Position numbers and translations under genes: made by a program. The notes beneath the pieces were generated by a model. The model was not told the origin of the DNA. It did not search any database and saw nothing but the letters and a program-made list of their open reading frames with translations. Positions 6,484 through 14,006 of a stretch of 14,519 bases of DNA are shown here, piece by piece. Source of the DNA: Candidatus Culexmicrobium profundum. Lineage in GTDB: Archaea; Thermoproteota; Methanomethylicia; Culexarchaeales; Culexmicrobiaceae. How positions within the stretch are numbered: position 1 is the stretch's first letter; every line of letters begins with the position of its first letter. Where the stretch lies: NCBI GenBank assembly GCA_025061245.1, contig JANZKD010000030.1, positions 1 through 14,519 of the forward strand. Direction: 5' to 3'.

Positions 6484-6840
6484 ATGCAGAGTAATAGGGA
6501 GTGTTTAAGCTTTATTGAGAGAATTATTGATACTGTTAGTAAGAAGCAGGCATTACAGATTATCACGATTATTGGTAATCATGGTAAATTAAGATTTATT
6601 GAGATTATGAGGAAGTTGCCTGGAATTACTCCTAAAGCTCTAACAAGTAGATTGAGAGAGCTTAAGGCAGTTGGAATAGTTAAGAGGAAGGTTTACCCTG
6701 AAATTCCCCCAAGAGCAGAATACATCTTAACTGATGAAGGATATGAGCTTAGGGAAATAATGTGGACATTAATGAAGTGTATTGTATCTAAGAGAGGATT
6801 AAAATCTAAATGTGAATTATGCTTAAAATCAATAAAATAA
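6484..6840 (+). CDS. HxlR-family winged-helix transcriptional regulator
   Basis: A 118-residue DNA-binding protein. The family pattern is clear: a Cys near the N-terminus (C7), a first helix (FIERIIDTVSKKQALQIITII), then LRFIEIMRKLPGITPKALTSRLREL (residues 36-60, recognition helix), GIVKRKVYPEIPPRAEYILTDEGYEL (64-89, wing and final helix). HxlR proteins act as dimers and often sense oxidants or aldehydes through the N-terminal Cys. The C-terminus adds a KSKCELCLKS tail with a CxxC pair, which is not general in the family and could bind metal or form a disulphide. It is a single gene convergent with the small gene at 6868. A nearby target could be the nitroreductase at 7265, since HxlR genes often sit near redox enzymes, but this is inference. 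Confidence 0.9.
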   Translation: MQSNRECLSFIERIIDTVSKKQALQIITIIGNHGKLRFIEIMRKLPGITPKALTSRLRELKAVGIVKRKVYPEIPPRAEYILTDEGYELREIMWTLMKCIVSKRGLKSKCELCLKSIK

Positions 6841-6867
6841 AAGAAAGTTAATCTTAACTCTCTGAAG

Positions 6868-7164
6868 TTACTGAGATTCTAATTCCACTTTATGTGCAAT
6901 CACTGTATTTACTTCACCTATGTACCATCTTGTTTCATCTCTGAAGTAATGCCAGAACCTGTGATAGTCTTCAAGATTGTCACATTCAATCACTAGAATC
7001 CCATTATATGGGGTTCCCCATGCATGTGTGTAAACTCCTGCCAAAACAACATTTAACGGCCATCTCTTTACGAAGGATTTCCAGTGCTTTCTAGCTCTCT
7101 CAAAGTCTTCTGGTGTTAAATCCTCCTTATATTTAAAGAATATAAAGAAGGTGAAGGTTGACAC
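6868..7164 (-). CDS. Small protein, probably of ferredoxin-like (dimeric alpha/beta barrel) fold, unknown function
   Basis: A 98-residue cytoplasmic protein. Start GTG 7164 is chosen because a strong ribosome site GGAGGTG (7176-7170) lies 5 bases upstream; the in-frame ATG at 7185 would put that site inside the coding region. The order of a first strand (FTFFIFFKYK), a long helix (TPEDFERARKHWKSFVKRW), a second strand (NVVLAGVYTHAWG), a third (YNGILVIECDN), a second helix (EDYHRFWHYFRDE) and a last strand (NTVIAHKVEL) fits the dimeric barrel fold. I know no specific family. It is divergent from the nitroreductase gene, with 100 bases between the two starts. Confidence 0.72.
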   Translation of the reverse strand: MSTFTFFIFFKYKEDLTPEDFERARKHWKSFVKRWPLNVVLAGVYTHAWGTPYNGILVIECDNLEDYHRFWHYFRDETRWYIGEVNTVIAHKVELESQ

Positions 7165-7264
7165 AAGGACACCTCCAATATACATTCATATGTCATGGGA
7201 GAATATTAAAAGTCTTTGATAACTCTATAGTAACATTGAAGATAAATTGTTGAGAGGGTTGGAG

Positions 7265-7807
7265 ATGGAGGTTTTCGAGGCAATTCAGAAAAGAAAGTCA
7301 ATTCGAGCCTATGAATCAACACCTATCTCAGAGGATAAGATTAGGAGAATATTGGAGGCAGCACGCCTAGCACCATCCGCAGCAAACATTCAGCCATGGC
7401 ACTTCATAGTTGTAACTGACCCAGAAGTTAGAAGGAAACTTGCTAAGGGAGGTAGATATGCTGGCTTTCTAGCTGAAGCCCCAGTCGTAATAGTTGGCTG
7501 TGGAGATAGAAAAGCGTCACCTAAATGGTACATAGTTGACACAGCCATAGCAATGCAGAACATGGTTTTAACCGCCACTGCAGAGGGACTCGGCACATGC
7601 TGGGTTGGAAGTTTTAATGAAGAACAAGTTAAGAAGCTTCTAAACATTCCAGATAGATTTAAAGTAATAGCTCTACTGGCAGTTGGATATCCAAGAGAGA
7701 AGTTTGATTTAACAGGAAAGGTTTTACACTTCATTAGGAGGAAGAAGAAGCTGAGTGAAATAGCTAGTCTAGAGAAGTTTGGAAATCCATTTCCAAGTGA
7801 AGAGTAG
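7265..7807 (+). CDS. Nitroreductase-family FMN-dependent oxidoreductase
   Basis: A 180-residue homodimeric flavoprotein that would use NAD(P)H to reduce nitro, quinone or related substrates; the physiological substrate is not predictable. FMN-binding elements are present: RKSIR (10-14), PSAANIQPW (37-45), the GLGTCWVGSF loop (108-117) and AVGYPRE (139-145). The C-terminal RRKKKLSEIASLEKFG tail is usual in archaeal members. ATG 7265 is preferred because GAGGG at 7254-7258 gives a ribosome site; an in-frame TTG at 7247 would place that site inside the gene. It converges on the DUF3604 gene, with 16 bases between stops. Confidence 0.92.
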   Translation: MEVFEAIQKRKSIRAYESTPISEDKIRRILEAARLAPSAANIQPWHFIVVTDPEVRRKLAKGGRYAGFLAEAPVVIVGCGDRKASPKWYIVDTAIAMQNMVLTATAEGLGTCWVGSFNEEQVKKLLNIPDRFKVIALLAVGYPREKFDLTGKVLHFIRRKKKLSEIASLEKFGNPFPSEE

Positions 7808-7823
7808 AAATATAGACTTCAAT

Positions 7824-10010
7824 TTACGTAGCCTTAACATATTTTATGAATATGGGGCTACTCCAAGCAATTTCACCATTCCACTGAACAACCTTAACCC
7901 AGTATGGATTCACACCAGGCTTCACATCATGGTCAGTGTAAGTTAAGTCAACTTTAACCACATCCCTTGAATCATACAATGGAACTATTCTAACCATCTT
8001 ATCCACAGGGCCAAGCTTCACCACCTTAATATTATCTTCAACCTCCTCCAACTTGAAGGTGAATGTTCCTTGAGTAGAGTTAAATGTGATAGATGCATCT
8101 TTAGGTGCATCTAACTCCAAAATCACTCCATCAGGATCACCATAACTAGTAGACTTCCATGAAACACTTCTATCAGAGATTGAGGTTAAACCTTCATCAA
8201 ATCGATCGAAGGCAAATGGTATGGCATTCAGAATCCCACCATCACTTAAAGTTAACTTTCCATCCCAAACAGTTCTCTTAGCTCTAAACTTTGTTTTAAG
8301 ACCACTCCACTCAATCTTCAAAAATCGCCTAGAACTCTTAGATGAAACTATGTGGGTGTAAATTGTAGATGAACCCCTCCTAAACTCAATTTCCTGAATA
8401 CCACTAGTTCCAATAACCTTCAAGTTAAGTTTTGGAGGCTTATCAGTACTATACTTTTCACCCATAAAGTGACCGTCAGAAGTGAAGAAGAGAATAATTC
8501 TATCACCAGTTGTCGCATAACACCTCCTATTCCACAAAGCCTCCCAAATAGACTCCCTAGTTAAATCTCTAGCAAAAACACCTGTTAACCCACCCTTAAC
8601 GCCAAAGGGTTCCCCAATACTAAGCTCCTCAGTTGGATAGGTTAATCCAGGCCTACCAGTATGATCATCACTACCAGCTATAAATCCAACCTCTAACCCC
8701 CTATCAAGAGCTTCTCTAGCAAACCACTCGAATAAGCCGTGTTGAGAGTAAATTTCTATGACATGGATAAAATCTGGATCATAGAAGTCAAAGTTTGCAG
8801 GTCGACCTCCAACATGAGGGATAGCCATTACATCCCTTCTACCCCTAAAAGTCTTCCAAAGCTCACTAATAGGATACCTATCAGTATCCAAGTCAGATTT
8901 ATCCTCAACCAGCCAATGACTACTCCTATAAAGCTGCTGATCATCATGTAAAAAGTATATATTATGATCACCACCAGCAGAAGTAATGCCACTCCACTCA
9001 TAACCTAGAAAAGTTATAAATTTGCCAGGTTCATGAAACCTCTTCACTTGAACACAGACATCCTTCCACCAATCCCGCCTCTCAATTTGAAAGTCATTAC
9101 CCTGCCATGAAGTAAAATCTATTCCAGCCACATCCCTAGCATAAGTAAAATATTCCTCAACAGTTCCAGTTCCAATAGTTATCTCAGTTTGACCATGCAA
9201 ATCACCCCAAAACAACTTAAATTCAGAAGCATTCTTTAGGCATAAAATTGGATTACTCTTAGCAGTTAATCCAGATGAAGACTTAGCATAAATATAATGA
9301 ATACCAGGACTCCTCAATATAATGCCATTAAGACGCTTAGCCGCCCAACCATCACCATTAAAGCTACACTCTTCCGGTATAGATGCATCACCATCACTAC
9401 AAGAAAGATAAACTGTGTCAACATAGGACTCCGATGGATTACCCCACTTATCCAAAGCCCTCACAAGTATATGGAAGCTTTCTCCAACCCTAACAATTGA
9501 AGGAGCTACAACTTCAAGCTTCTCAGCCGGCCCACCAACAATCTCCATTGAAGGTGAAGATTCAAGATCCATAAACTTACCAGTACCAAAGGGGTCAACT
9601 AAAACTCTAAAGACATGCCTCTTCTCACGGAAGGTTTGAACTCTAAATCCAGGACTACCCTCACTTCTATCCCCAAAAGTTACTATGACCTTATCTCCCT
9701 CACGTAAAGCGCCATCGTAAACTCGAATAAATATTCCACCACGCCAAGGACGAATAAAGAATCTACTATAGAACTTAGCCTTCAATCTTGCATTACCAGT
9801 AGTTTTAACAGTTACATATCCAGATTCACTTGGAGAAGTGAACTGTGGAATCTGCATGTCAGATATATCGCGCTGAACAATGAGGATGTTGCCTTTATCA
9901 TCAATCCCATATTTTCCAACAGTATACGTAATAGTCCAGGACTCCAAACTCCCAGCAACAGCCTTCTTCAAGTTAATGTCAGCTCTACCAAGCCATTCAC
10001 TATTAAGCAT
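7824..10010 (-). CDS. DUF3604 family protein, PHP-like metal-dependent hydrolase
   Basis: A 728-residue protein without signal peptide. An N-terminal beta-rich region (about 1-260), with GIDDKG and a Gly-rich strand pattern, precedes the catalytic region: FWGDLHGQT (267-275), GGDHNIYF (347-354), MAIPHVGG (395-402), GSDDHTGRPG (446-455) and RRCYATTGDRI (495-505). These His and Asp residues match the metal-site pattern of the DUF3604/PHP-like superfamily; its members are mostly uncharacterised. A beta-rich C-terminal region follows. I choose ATG 10010: the MLNSEWLGRADI start fits the family, and a TATA-like TTTTATGAT lies about 45 bases upstream. The frame could extend to TTG/ATG starts as far as 10121, but those residues look non-coding. 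The gene stands alone, divergent from the M24 gene. Confidence 0.88.
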   Translation of the reverse strand: MLNSEWLGRADINLKKAVAGSLESWTITYTVGKYGIDDKGNILIVQRDISDMQIPQFTSPSESGYVTVKTTGNARLKAKFYSRFFIRPWRGGIFIRVYDGALREGDKVIVTFGDRSEGSPGFRVQTFREKRHVFRVLVDPFGTGKFMDLESSPSMEIVGGPAEKLEVVAPSIVRVGESFHILVRALDKWGNPSESYVDTVYLSCSDGDASIPEECSFNGDGWAAKRLNGIILRSPGIHYIYAKSSSGLTAKSNPILCLKNASEFKLFWGDLHGQTEITIGTGTVEEYFTYARDVAGIDFTSWQGNDFQIERRDWWKDVCVQVKRFHEPGKFITFLGYEWSGITSAGGDHNIYFLHDDQQLYRSSHWLVEDKSDLDTDRYPISELWKTFRGRRDVMAIPHVGGRPANFDFYDPDFIHVIEIYSQHGLFEWFAREALDRGLEVGFIAGSDDHTGRPGLTYPTEELSIGEPFGVKGGLTGVFARDLTRESIWEALWNRRCYATTGDRIILFFTSDGHFMGEKYSTDKPPKLNLKVIGTSGIQEIEFRRGSSTIYTHIVSSKSSRRFLKIEWSGLKTKFRAKRTVWDGKLTLSDGGILNAIPFAFDRFDEGLTSISDRSVSWKSTSYGDPDGVILELDAPKDASITFNSTQGTFTFKLEEVEDNIKVVKLGPVDKMVRIVPLYDSRDVVKVDLTYTDHDVKPGVNPYWVKVVQWNGEIAWSSPIFIKYVKAT

Positions 10011-10047
10011 AACCTCAACCCACCACACCACTAGTATGCCCATACTT

Positions 10048-10060
10048 ATCATAAAACGAT
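10048..10060 (-). promoter_or_regulatory. Probable TATA region of the DUF3604 gene
   Basis: The minus strand reads CGTTTTATGATAA here. It would set transcription near 10027, giving a leader of roughly 17 bases before ATG 10010, which supports the shorter start. Assigned on sequence and spacing only. Confidence 0.35.
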
Positions 10061-10137
10061 TATGCGCAATAGAAACTAGGTGAATATAATCAAATTGGTA
10101 ACAGTGAATGTTAATAGTCACTTAAGAGTAAAAATGA

Positions 10138-11247
10138 ATGATAAAAATGCGATTCCCAAAAGAAGTTTTAGAAAGAAGATTATCTAAGTTTCAGGAGAAA
10201 CTTAGAGAGAAGAATATTGATGCTGTAATGCTTAGAACACTCTCAAGCTTCATCTACTTCACTGGAATAAAGTGGTTGAGGCCAGCACTACTAATCCCAG
10301 CTGAAGGTGAACCATTAGCCTTCATAGCAAGAGGAGAGGAGGGAGGCTTCATAGAGAAAACTGGAATCAAAAACATTGAAACATTCATTGATGGTGGAGA
10401 GTTAATGGGGAAAGTTTCTGGAACCATTAGAAAGAGTAACTATAAAGTTGTCGGCCTAGAATTCGGATTGGAAAGAGATGCATACATATTATTCTATGAA
10501 GTATTCAAACAATTAAATCCAAAGGTGAAAGTTGTCGACGTCGGCCCAATAATCAGTGAATTGAGGCTAATAAAAGACGAATATGAATTAAACTGTGTTC
10601 GAAAAGCAGGGTCAATTGCAGTTAAAGCCATGGAGAAAACACTATCAATAATAAAAGAGGGAGTTTCAGAGACAGATATGGCAGCTGAAGCATATGAAAA
10701 CCTATACAAATCAGGATGTGAAGAACCACACGTATATGTCAATATAGGTCCACATCCAAGAGTACACTCAGAACCACTAAGAGATAACATTGCAAGAAAA
10801 GGAGTATTCGTCACTGTAGTTATAGGTGCAGATTACAATCGATACTATGCAAATATGTCAAGGACAATTCACATTGGACAGCCAAGTGAATTAGCAAGCA
10901 AAGCCCTAAAATGCATGAATGAAACCTTCAACCTAGCAGTAAAACTAACCAAGCCAAACGTAAAATTCATGAATGTAATTAGAGAACTAGATAAAATATA
11001 CGCCAAATACAATTTAATCGACTATAGAGTAGTAGGCTACACCCATGGAGTAGGATTACAAATAGAAGAAAAACCAATAACAACAATACTGCCAAGAGAC
11101 AGATTAATGGAGGCAAAGGAGGGAATGGTACTAGCATTCATACACTCTCCAATAATGATGAGGGGACTAGGACAAGTAAAGAAGGAGGACACATTCATAA
11201 TCAAGAAGAATGGAGAAATAGAAAACGTAACAAAACTAGAAATCTAA
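10138..11247 (+). CDS. M24-family (prolidase/creatinase fold) protein lacking most metal ligands
   Basis: A 369-residue protein with the two-domain build of Xaa-Pro dipeptidases: a creatinase-N domain (about 8-135, including FIYFTGIKW and ELRLIKDEYEL) and a pita-bread domain (about 150-369). Against a canonical prolidase the five metal ligands read V228 (for Asp), N239 (for Asp, in YYANMSRT), H303 (kept, in THGVGL), H336 (for Glu, in AFIHSP) and E350 (kept, in KKEDT). The substrate-side His of the HSEPLRD segment (H210) is kept, while the second, usually in VHE, is E310. Two-metal peptidase activity is therefore unlikely; a metal-free reaction as in creatinase, or binding without catalysis, is possible. 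Starts at ATG 10138 and ATG 10147 are both open; no ribosome site is seen. Confidence 0.85.
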   Translation: MIKMRFPKEVLERRLSKFQEKLREKNIDAVMLRTLSSFIYFTGIKWLRPALLIPAEGEPLAFIARGEEGGFIEKTGIKNIETFIDGGELMGKVSGTIRKSNYKVVGLEFGLERDAYILFYEVFKQLNPKVKVVDVGPIISELRLIKDEYELNCVRKAGSIAVKAMEKTLSIIKEGVSETDMAAEAYENLYKSGCEEPHVYVNIGPHPRVHSEPLRDNIARKGVFVTVVIGADYNRYYANMSRTIHIGQPSELASKALKCMNETFNLAVKLTKPNVKFMNVIRELDKIYAKYNLIDYRVVGYTHGVGLQIEEKPITTILPRDRLMEAKEGMVLAFIHSPIMMRGLGQVKKEDTFIIKKNGEIENVTKLEI

Positions 11248-11267
11248 GCTAGGTAAAATTAAATAAT

Positions 11268-12083
11268 TCAACACAACTTTTTCTTCAACAATCCAATAAG
11301 CTTCCCCCTATTCAATAGGAGAACATCACTTTTAAAATCAACCTTTAAAGCCTTCAAAACTTGCAATACTAAGGGAAGCTCCATATCAGCAGCCATAAGC
11401 AAACTCTCACTACAAATAACATCCACTATAGATCCACCACCAATAATTGCTCCATCACTCATTACATAAACTCTATCAGCAACCCCCATTACGAACTCAA
11501 TGTCATGTGAAGCAACAATAATTGACTTACCACTCTCCTTCATTTCCAAGATAATAGACTTAATTTCCCTAGAAAACTTAGCACTAAGATTCGATGTAGG
11601 CTCATCTAGAAACAATAATTCAGGTCCATAAATCAGTATTGAAGCCAATGCAACCATTTTCTTCTCACCAGCACTCAGCTTATAAGGAGACTTATCAAGT
11701 AAATCCTCCAAATTAAATCTTCTAGCAAGCTCCCCAATTAAACTACGTATCTCATCTTCAGAATAATTTAATTGACGCAGAGAGAAAGCCAATTCATCAT
11801 AAACTGTCGGATTAAATAATTGGTCATTTGGATCTTGAAAAACAACTCCAATACTCCTTCTAGCCCTAGGCAACTGCTCCTCTAGAAGTTTACCCCTAAA
11901 CAACACTACACCTCTATGAGGCTTAATTAGACCTGAAGCTATCATCAGCAAAGTAGTCTTACCACAGCCAACAGGGCCAATGATAGCCACAACTTCACCT
12001 TTATCAGCACCTAAACTTACACCCCTCAAAGTAAAAGAACTACCTGGATAACTATACCAAACATCCCTTACCTCCAACAACAT
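11268..12083 (-). CDS. cbiO: Cobalt/nickel ECF importer ATPase CbiO
   Basis: A 271-residue ABC ATPase that drives metal uptake through CbiQ and the CbiM/PDGLE pair. Walker A is GPVGCGKTT (36-44), the Q-loop FQDPNDQLF (82-90) has the group-typical DPNDQLF form, the signature is LSAGEKK (136-142), Walker B is LLFLDEP (156-162), and the H-loop is ASHD (191-194). The D-loop reads SNLSAK, with Ser167 where Asp is usual, and the signature has A for G; both are departures from the common pattern but should not abolish ATP use. ATG 12083 directly follows the cbiQ stop. It is the last gene of the operon and ends 20 bases from the convergent M24 gene. Confidence 0.93.
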   Translation of the reverse strand: MLLEVRDVWYSYPGSSFTLRGVSLGADKGEVVAIIGPVGCGKTTLLMIASGLIKPHRGVVLFRGKLLEEQLPRARRSIGVVFQDPNDQLFNPTVYDELAFSLRQLNYSEDEIRSLIGELARRFNLEDLLDKSPYKLSAGEKKMVALASILIYGPELLFLDEPTSNLSAKFSREIKSIILEMKESGKSIIVASHDIEFVMGVADRVYVMSDGAIIGGGSIVDVICSESLLMAADMELPLVLQVLKALKVDFKSDVLLLNRGKLIGLLKKKLC

Positions 12084-12881
12084 TCACCACACCTCAACTA
12101 AGCCAATAACCACCAGCAAAACAGCGAATAAAATGAGAAACAAATCTTTAAATCCAAAGGACTCCACTGAAAATTCTCCATTAAAGAAACTCTGAAAAAC
12201 TTCCTCACCAAAACCCCTAGCCCTAAAAGCTAATTGAAGCCTCCAAGATCTATGAAAAGCCCTCAAAAGTAAATCTCCAATAACACTTGAAAAATTACGC
12301 CATACAAGCTTCAAATTATGAGACATGGTTCTAGCTTCCCTAGCAGCCATCATCTTAACAGCATCCCTGAGAAATATGGGAATATACTTAACGAAAACAG
12401 CAACTAGAAATATGAGACTTGAAGGAAAATGTAGCCTCCTCAAACCAATAATAATTCCCAACCATCCAAGATGAATAGTAATTACAGTGAAAATTGAAGC
12501 AGCAGCCACAGCCCTCAGAACAATATTTAGAAATATTAAGACGCCATCAAAGGTAACTTTAATAGAAAAAGGCGGAGCATCATTGGAGACAATGAATAAT
12601 AAAGGTAGGGAAGCAACAGATGTAACAAAAAGAGTGAAAAGCACTGGTTTAATCCACATATTCAACTTAACATTCAAGTAGAAGGCAAGTAGAATACTGG
12701 AAGCAATATAGATTATTGGTGCTAGAAAACCTCTACTAAAAGAAATAACACTAGTTAAAATTAATGCAACTATCAATCCAACATACGGGGCAATTAAAGT
12801 TTCACGATCATAACCTATAACCTCAACAACTTCAGCTATAGCCTCCAAAAAACTACTTGTTAATCCCCTATACCTACTCAT
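12084..12881 (-). CDS. cbiQ: ECF importer transmembrane (T) component CbiQ
   Basis: A 265-residue membrane protein with about five to six helices that couples CbiO to the substrate-capturing subunits. The cytoplasmic coupling helices carry the two short Ala-Arg motifs of EcfT proteins: AAREAR (179-184) and AFRARGF (218-224). Starts at ATG 12881, sharing ATGA with the stop of the upstream subunit gene, and ends next to cbiO without a gap, so the two are translationally coupled. The family is clear, and its place between the PDGLE gene and cbiO supports cobalt or nickel over vitamin transport. Confidence 0.92.
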   Translation of the reverse strand: MSRYRGLTSSFLEAIAEVVEVIGYDRETLIAPYVGLIVALILTSVISFSRGFLAPIIYIASSILLAFYLNVKLNMWIKPVLFTLFVTSVASLPLLFIVSNDAPPFSIKVTFDGVLIFLNIVLRAVAAASIFTVITIHLGWLGIIIGLRRLHFPSSLIFLVAVFVKYIPIFLRDAVKMMAAREARTMSHNLKLVWRNFSSVIGDLLLRAFHRSWRLQLAFRARGFGEEVFQSFFNGEFSVESFGFKDLFLILFAVLLVVIGLVEVW

Positions 12882-13159
12882 AACCTATCACTAGTCAGCT
12901 TTGAGAAAACATATACCAATCCAATTATCATAGCTATCCCAATTAGACCAGATATAATGTAGCCAATAGTTGCAGGTAGACCTGGAACAGTATAGTCAAT
13001 GAAGGGTGTCCAATTAAAGAGATCAGTAACATCCTCTAACCCCAATCTCTCAGCGGCAACATCGAGGGGTTCATGATAACCAACCATATCAGCCAATATA
13101 ACTCCAAATATGGGGCTAACAACAATTAAAGCTAGAATGACTATTATTGAAATCCTCAT
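12878..13159 (-). CDS. PDGLE/CbiN-like accessory subunit of the cobalt/nickel importer
   Basis: A 93-residue protein with two membrane helices (about 4-24 and 64-88) and an extracytoplasmic loop. The loop contains HEPLDVAAERLGLED and the end FIDYTVPGLP, which match the PDGLE-domain subunits (NikN type) paired with CbiM/NikM; here the namesake P-D-G-L-E reads E-P-L-D-V, so the motif itself is altered. CbiN proteins have the same topology, and function is expected to be similar: opening or gating the metal site of CbiM. ATG 13159 overlaps the cbiM stop by one base (TGATG); an upstream in-frame TTG would add one residue. Confidence 0.8.
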   Translation of the reverse strand: MRISIIVILALIVVSPIFGVILADMVGYHEPLDVAAERLGLEDVTDLFNWTPFIDYTVPGLPATIGYIISGLIGIAMIIGLVYVFSKLTSDRL

Positions 13160-13803
13160 CAATCAGCACCCCAATACATAAGCTCAGGAGCTCTCTTAAC
13201 CAAGTAGGCTACTACTAGTGCAGTAATAATGCCTTCAATAACTCCTAAAGCTAAATGCCACATACCCATAACCGAGGTAGCTAAAACCCAACCATATGCA
13301 AATTGAGATGAAAATCCAATTTCAAGTCCACATGCAATTCCGGCCAAAGCTATCCCCAGCCATCCGCCGAGAAAAGCACCAATTATACAGCCAAAATCCC
13401 TAGATCCACTAAATTTCTCCCCAATTCTATAGAAGATAATGCCTATGAGAACATCAATTATACCCATATTAATCATATTTGCACCAAGCGTAGTAATTCC
13501 TCCATCATGAAAAACTATGCATTGAACAAAGAGAACTAGGAACATTGATAGAGTGCCAAGCCACGGTCCAAGCAGAATCCCAGCTAAGGCACCACCAACA
13601 AAGTGAAGACTAGTACCACCAACAATAGGCCAGTTTAACATTTGAGCAGCAAAAATACCAGCTGAAACAACAGCTAAAAGCGAAGTCTTCTCAGTATATG
13701 AAATATTCTTCAACTTATATAGAGCATACATCATGTAGATCGTGAAAATAGTATAAGTTATAAAGACAGTTGTCAAGTCAAGGTAACCGTCCGGAATATG
13801 CAT
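13159..13803 (-). CDS. cbiM: Cobalt/nickel ECF importer substrate-specific subunit CbiM
   Basis: A 214-residue membrane protein with about six to seven helices. It begins MHIPDGYL, and His2 together with the Met1 amino group forms part of the metal site in this family, so the start must be ATG 13803; GGTG at 13809-13812 is its ribosome site, 5 bases upstream. A TTG at 13818 in frame would add MSGVI and bury the metal site. The second conserved His is at 67 (GGTSLHFVGG), and FHDGG (98-102) and NMIN (109-112) are typical. Cobalt and nickel cannot be separated by sequence alone. First gene of the four-gene operon; its promoter carries direct repeats. Confidence 0.95.
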   Translation of the reverse strand: MHIPDGYLDLTTVFITYTIFTIYMMYALYKLKNISYTEKTSLLAVVSAGIFAAQMLNWPIVGGTSLHFVGGALAGILLGPWLGTLSMFLVLFVQCIVFHDGGITTLGANMINMGIIDVLIGIIFYRIGEKFSGSRDFGCIIGAFLGGWLGIALAGIACGLEIGFSSQFAYGWVLATSVMGMWHLALGVIEGIITALVVAYLVKRAPELMYWGAD

Positions 13804-13822
13804 AATTACACCACTCAATCTT

Positions 13823-13852
13823 AGTGTTACTTTTTTGCTTAAAAGTGTTACT
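13823..13852 (-). promoter_or_regulatory. cbiM promoter: TATA box bracketed by two 9-bp direct repeats
   Basis: AGTGTTACT occurs at 13823-13831 and again at 13844-13852, 21 bases from start to start, i.e. two helical turns. On the minus strand the TATA box CTTTTAAGC (13837-13845) lies between them, overlapping the upstream copy by two bases. Transcription would start near 13813, about 10 bases before the ATG. A protein bound to both copies on one face of the DNA would shut the promoter; a metal- or cobalamin-sensing repressor is inferred. Confidence 0.55.
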
Positions 13853-14006
13853 ATTAACCATAAACAATAATTTCAACAGTTAAATTCAAGCTTAATAATA
13901 GCAATAATGAAAATTGTAAATGACTAAATTATATAATTGAATAATCACAATTATCTTATTGAAGTTATCATCACATCAACTAGTATAAGTGGTTTCAGGT
14001 GATGTT

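Noticed and set aside
6846..6859. Inverted repeat AGTTAA-TC-TTAACT between two convergent genes, as a terminator
   Set aside because: The loop is only two bases (or the stem five base pairs with a four-base loop), it is AT-rich, and no T tract follows on either strand; likely chance.
10011..10121. 37-residue N-terminal extension of the DUF3604 protein
   Set aside because: It has no similarity to the family start, contains unlike composition, and overlaps the promoter region; ATG 10010 fits better.
13926..13937. Palindrome AATTATATAATT ahead of the molybdopterin enzyme gene
   Set aside because: Composed only of A and T in an AT-rich intergenic region; expected by chance and about 70 bases from the start.
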